From Gammaproteobacteria bacterium (GTDB lineage Bacteria > Pseudomonadota > Gammaproteobacteria > SZUA-229), in contig JABDRN010000026.1 of assembly GCA_013041745.1 (NCBI GenBank), positions 68,652 to 132,651 of the forward strand: 64,000 nucleotides of DNA. The letters run 5' to 3'. Positions within the stretch are counted from its first letter, which is position 1; the number at the start of each line of letters is the position of its first letter. This document shows positions 63,182 through 64,000 of the stretch, in pieces. The notes beneath the pieces are model-generated. The model had not been told where the DNA came from. It searched no databases and worked only from the letters and a program-made list of their open reading frames with translations. The translations under genes were made by a program, and so were the position numbers.

Positions 63182-64000
63182 ATGACAATGACTGGAAATA
63201 TATTAAAGATGCAAAGCTCACTGGGTGGCGAGGATCAAGCGGTTCAGTATCAGCTGCCTATCGGCGACAACCTGCTGCCGATGAATGAGAATATCGGCAG
63301 GACGATAAGGCTGAAATACCAGGACGAGATTAATTGCATCGCCTGTGGTCGAAAAACCAGCAAGAGTTTTGGCCAGGGACATTGTTTTCCCTGTTTTCGT
63401 AGCCTTGCTTCCTGCGATATGTGCATTATGAAACCGGAGACCTGCCATTATGCAGAGGGTACATGCAGGCAGCCAGAGTGGGGTGATGAAAACTGTTTCA
63501 TACCGCATTATGTCTACCTGGCAAATTCTTCGGGCATCAAGGTTGGAATCACCCGCGGTACGCAGGTGCCCACTCGCTGGATAGATCAGGGGGCGGCCCA
63601 GGCTTTGCCAGTATTTAAAGTGGCTAATCGACGGCAGTCAGGCCTGCTGGAAGTGGTCTTAAAGCAGCATGTTTCAGATCGAACTGACTGGCGTAAGATG
63701 CTAAAAGCTGATGCCGAGCCGATGGATCTGAGATCGATCCGTGACAGATTGCTGGATGATTGTACGCTGCAGATTGCTGAGATAAAGAATGAACATGGCG
63801 AGGGTGACATAGAAGCTGTCGATGAGGCTGTCGTTGAGATAAAATTTCCGGTGTCCGAGTATCCGAAAAAGATAAAGTCATTGAACCTGGATAAACAGCC
63901 AGAGATCGACGGCCAATTGATGGGTATAAAAGGCCAGTACCTGATATTAGATACCGGGGTATTGAATATCCGTAAATTCTCAGGGTATAACATTCAAGTC
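63182..64000 (+). CDS. DUF2797 zinc-ribbon protein (3' end beyond window)
   Basis: An open frame of 273 codons that runs off the window and so is absent from the ORF track. It begins MTMTGNILKMQSSLGGEDQAVQY. Cysteine-rich part: CIACGRKTSKSFGQGHCFPCFRSLASCDMCIMKPETCHYAEGTCRQPEWGDENC, then VYLANSSGIKVGITRGTQVPTRWIDQGAAQALPVFKV and RQSGLLEVVLKQHVSDRTDWRKML. These features match DUF2797. The VYLANS-KVGITR stretch resembles a GIY-YIG fold. Function is not known. ATG 63188 is an alternative start. Confidence 0.87.
   Translation, partial: MTMTGNILKMQSSLGGEDQAVQYQLPIGDNLLPMNENIGRTIRLKYQDEINCIACGRKTSKSFGQGHCFPCFRSLASCDMCIMKPETCHYAEGTCRQPEWGDENCFIPHYVYLANSSGIKVGITRGTQVPTRWIDQGAAQALPVFKVANRRQSGLLEVVLKQHVSDRTDWRKMLKADAEPMDLRSIRDRLLDDCTLQIAEIKNEHGEGDIEAVDEAVVEIKFPVSEYPKKIKSLNLDKQPEIDGQLMGIKGQYLILDTGVLNIRKFSGYNIQV

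Overview
The window is one contiguous chromosomal segment of a gammaproteobacterium. The marker order surE-pcm-yqaA-nlpD-rpoS, the ubiG/HAD-phosphatase pair, clpS-clpA-infA, lpxB/mlaA, rnhB/dnaE and lpoB with its lipoprotein neighbours are all gammaproteobacterial. A type I sulfide:quinone oxidoreductase with a sulfane-sulfur-sensing sigma-54 activator, and an NAD-reducing Hox hydrogenase of the Ralstonia type, suggest a sulfur- and hydrogen-using lithotroph or mixotroph. The species cannot be named from the sequence alone. No phage, integrase or intact insertion sequence was recognised.

Layout. 0-2.5 kb: 3' end of relA, a cation-diffusion transporter and a GAF/HD-GYP c-di-GMP phosphodiesterase. 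2.6-11 kb: a sucrose island with sucrose-phosphate synthase, sucrose-phosphatase, a sucrose-phosphorylase-like GH13, a PfkB fructokinase and amylosucrase. It is laid out for making sucrose (an osmolyte or carbon store) and breaking it down by phosphorolysis or glucan synthesis. 11.4-18 kb: hoxF-hoxU-hoxY-hoxH-hoxW on the minus strand, ending in a coupled PDZ serine protease. 18.1-20 kb: thioredoxin/DsbD-like membrane protein plus macrodomain protein. 20-27.5 kb: envelope genes (mlaA, lpxB), rnhB, a 14-residue-repeat membrane protein, and dnaE. 27.5-30 kb: a ClC-channel relic fused to a heptanucleotide repeat, then arsR-arsC-acr3. 30-31.5 kb: a PA2779/PA2778-type pair. 31.6-36.6 kb: Smr protein and the surE-to-rpoS block. 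36.9-40.3 kb: Mth938-like gene, homoserine dehydrogenase, a 730-bp gene-free element of nested inverted repeats, and a BI-1 family protein. 40.6-43.4 kb: sqr convergent with its likely regulator fisR. 43.6 kb: tRNA-Ser(UGA). 44.3-49.3 kb: thioredoxin 2, SCP2 protein, and a four-gene arsenosugar-type operon. 49.3-52.1 kb: deaminase/ubiG/HAD phosphatase operon. 52.4-57.6 kb: lpoB lipoprotein trio and a membrane diguanylate cyclase. 57.9-64 kb: clpS, clpA, infA, an M23 peptidase, an aminotransferase and a DUF2797 gene running off the end.

How it fits together. Arsenic handling is split between efflux (arsR-arsC-acr3) and arsenosugar biosynthesis (arsS plus two glycosyltransferases) 16 kb apart. 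The methyltransferase ArsM that such a pathway needs is not in the window. Sulfide oxidation by SQR produces sulfane sulfur, which the adjacent FisR-like protein appears built to sense through the C54/C65/C72 triad. The most unusual non-coding object is the 38784-39513 palindromic element.

All calls come from reading the sequence and supplied ORFs. No database search was run, and similarity statements rest on recognised motifs and remembered family members.
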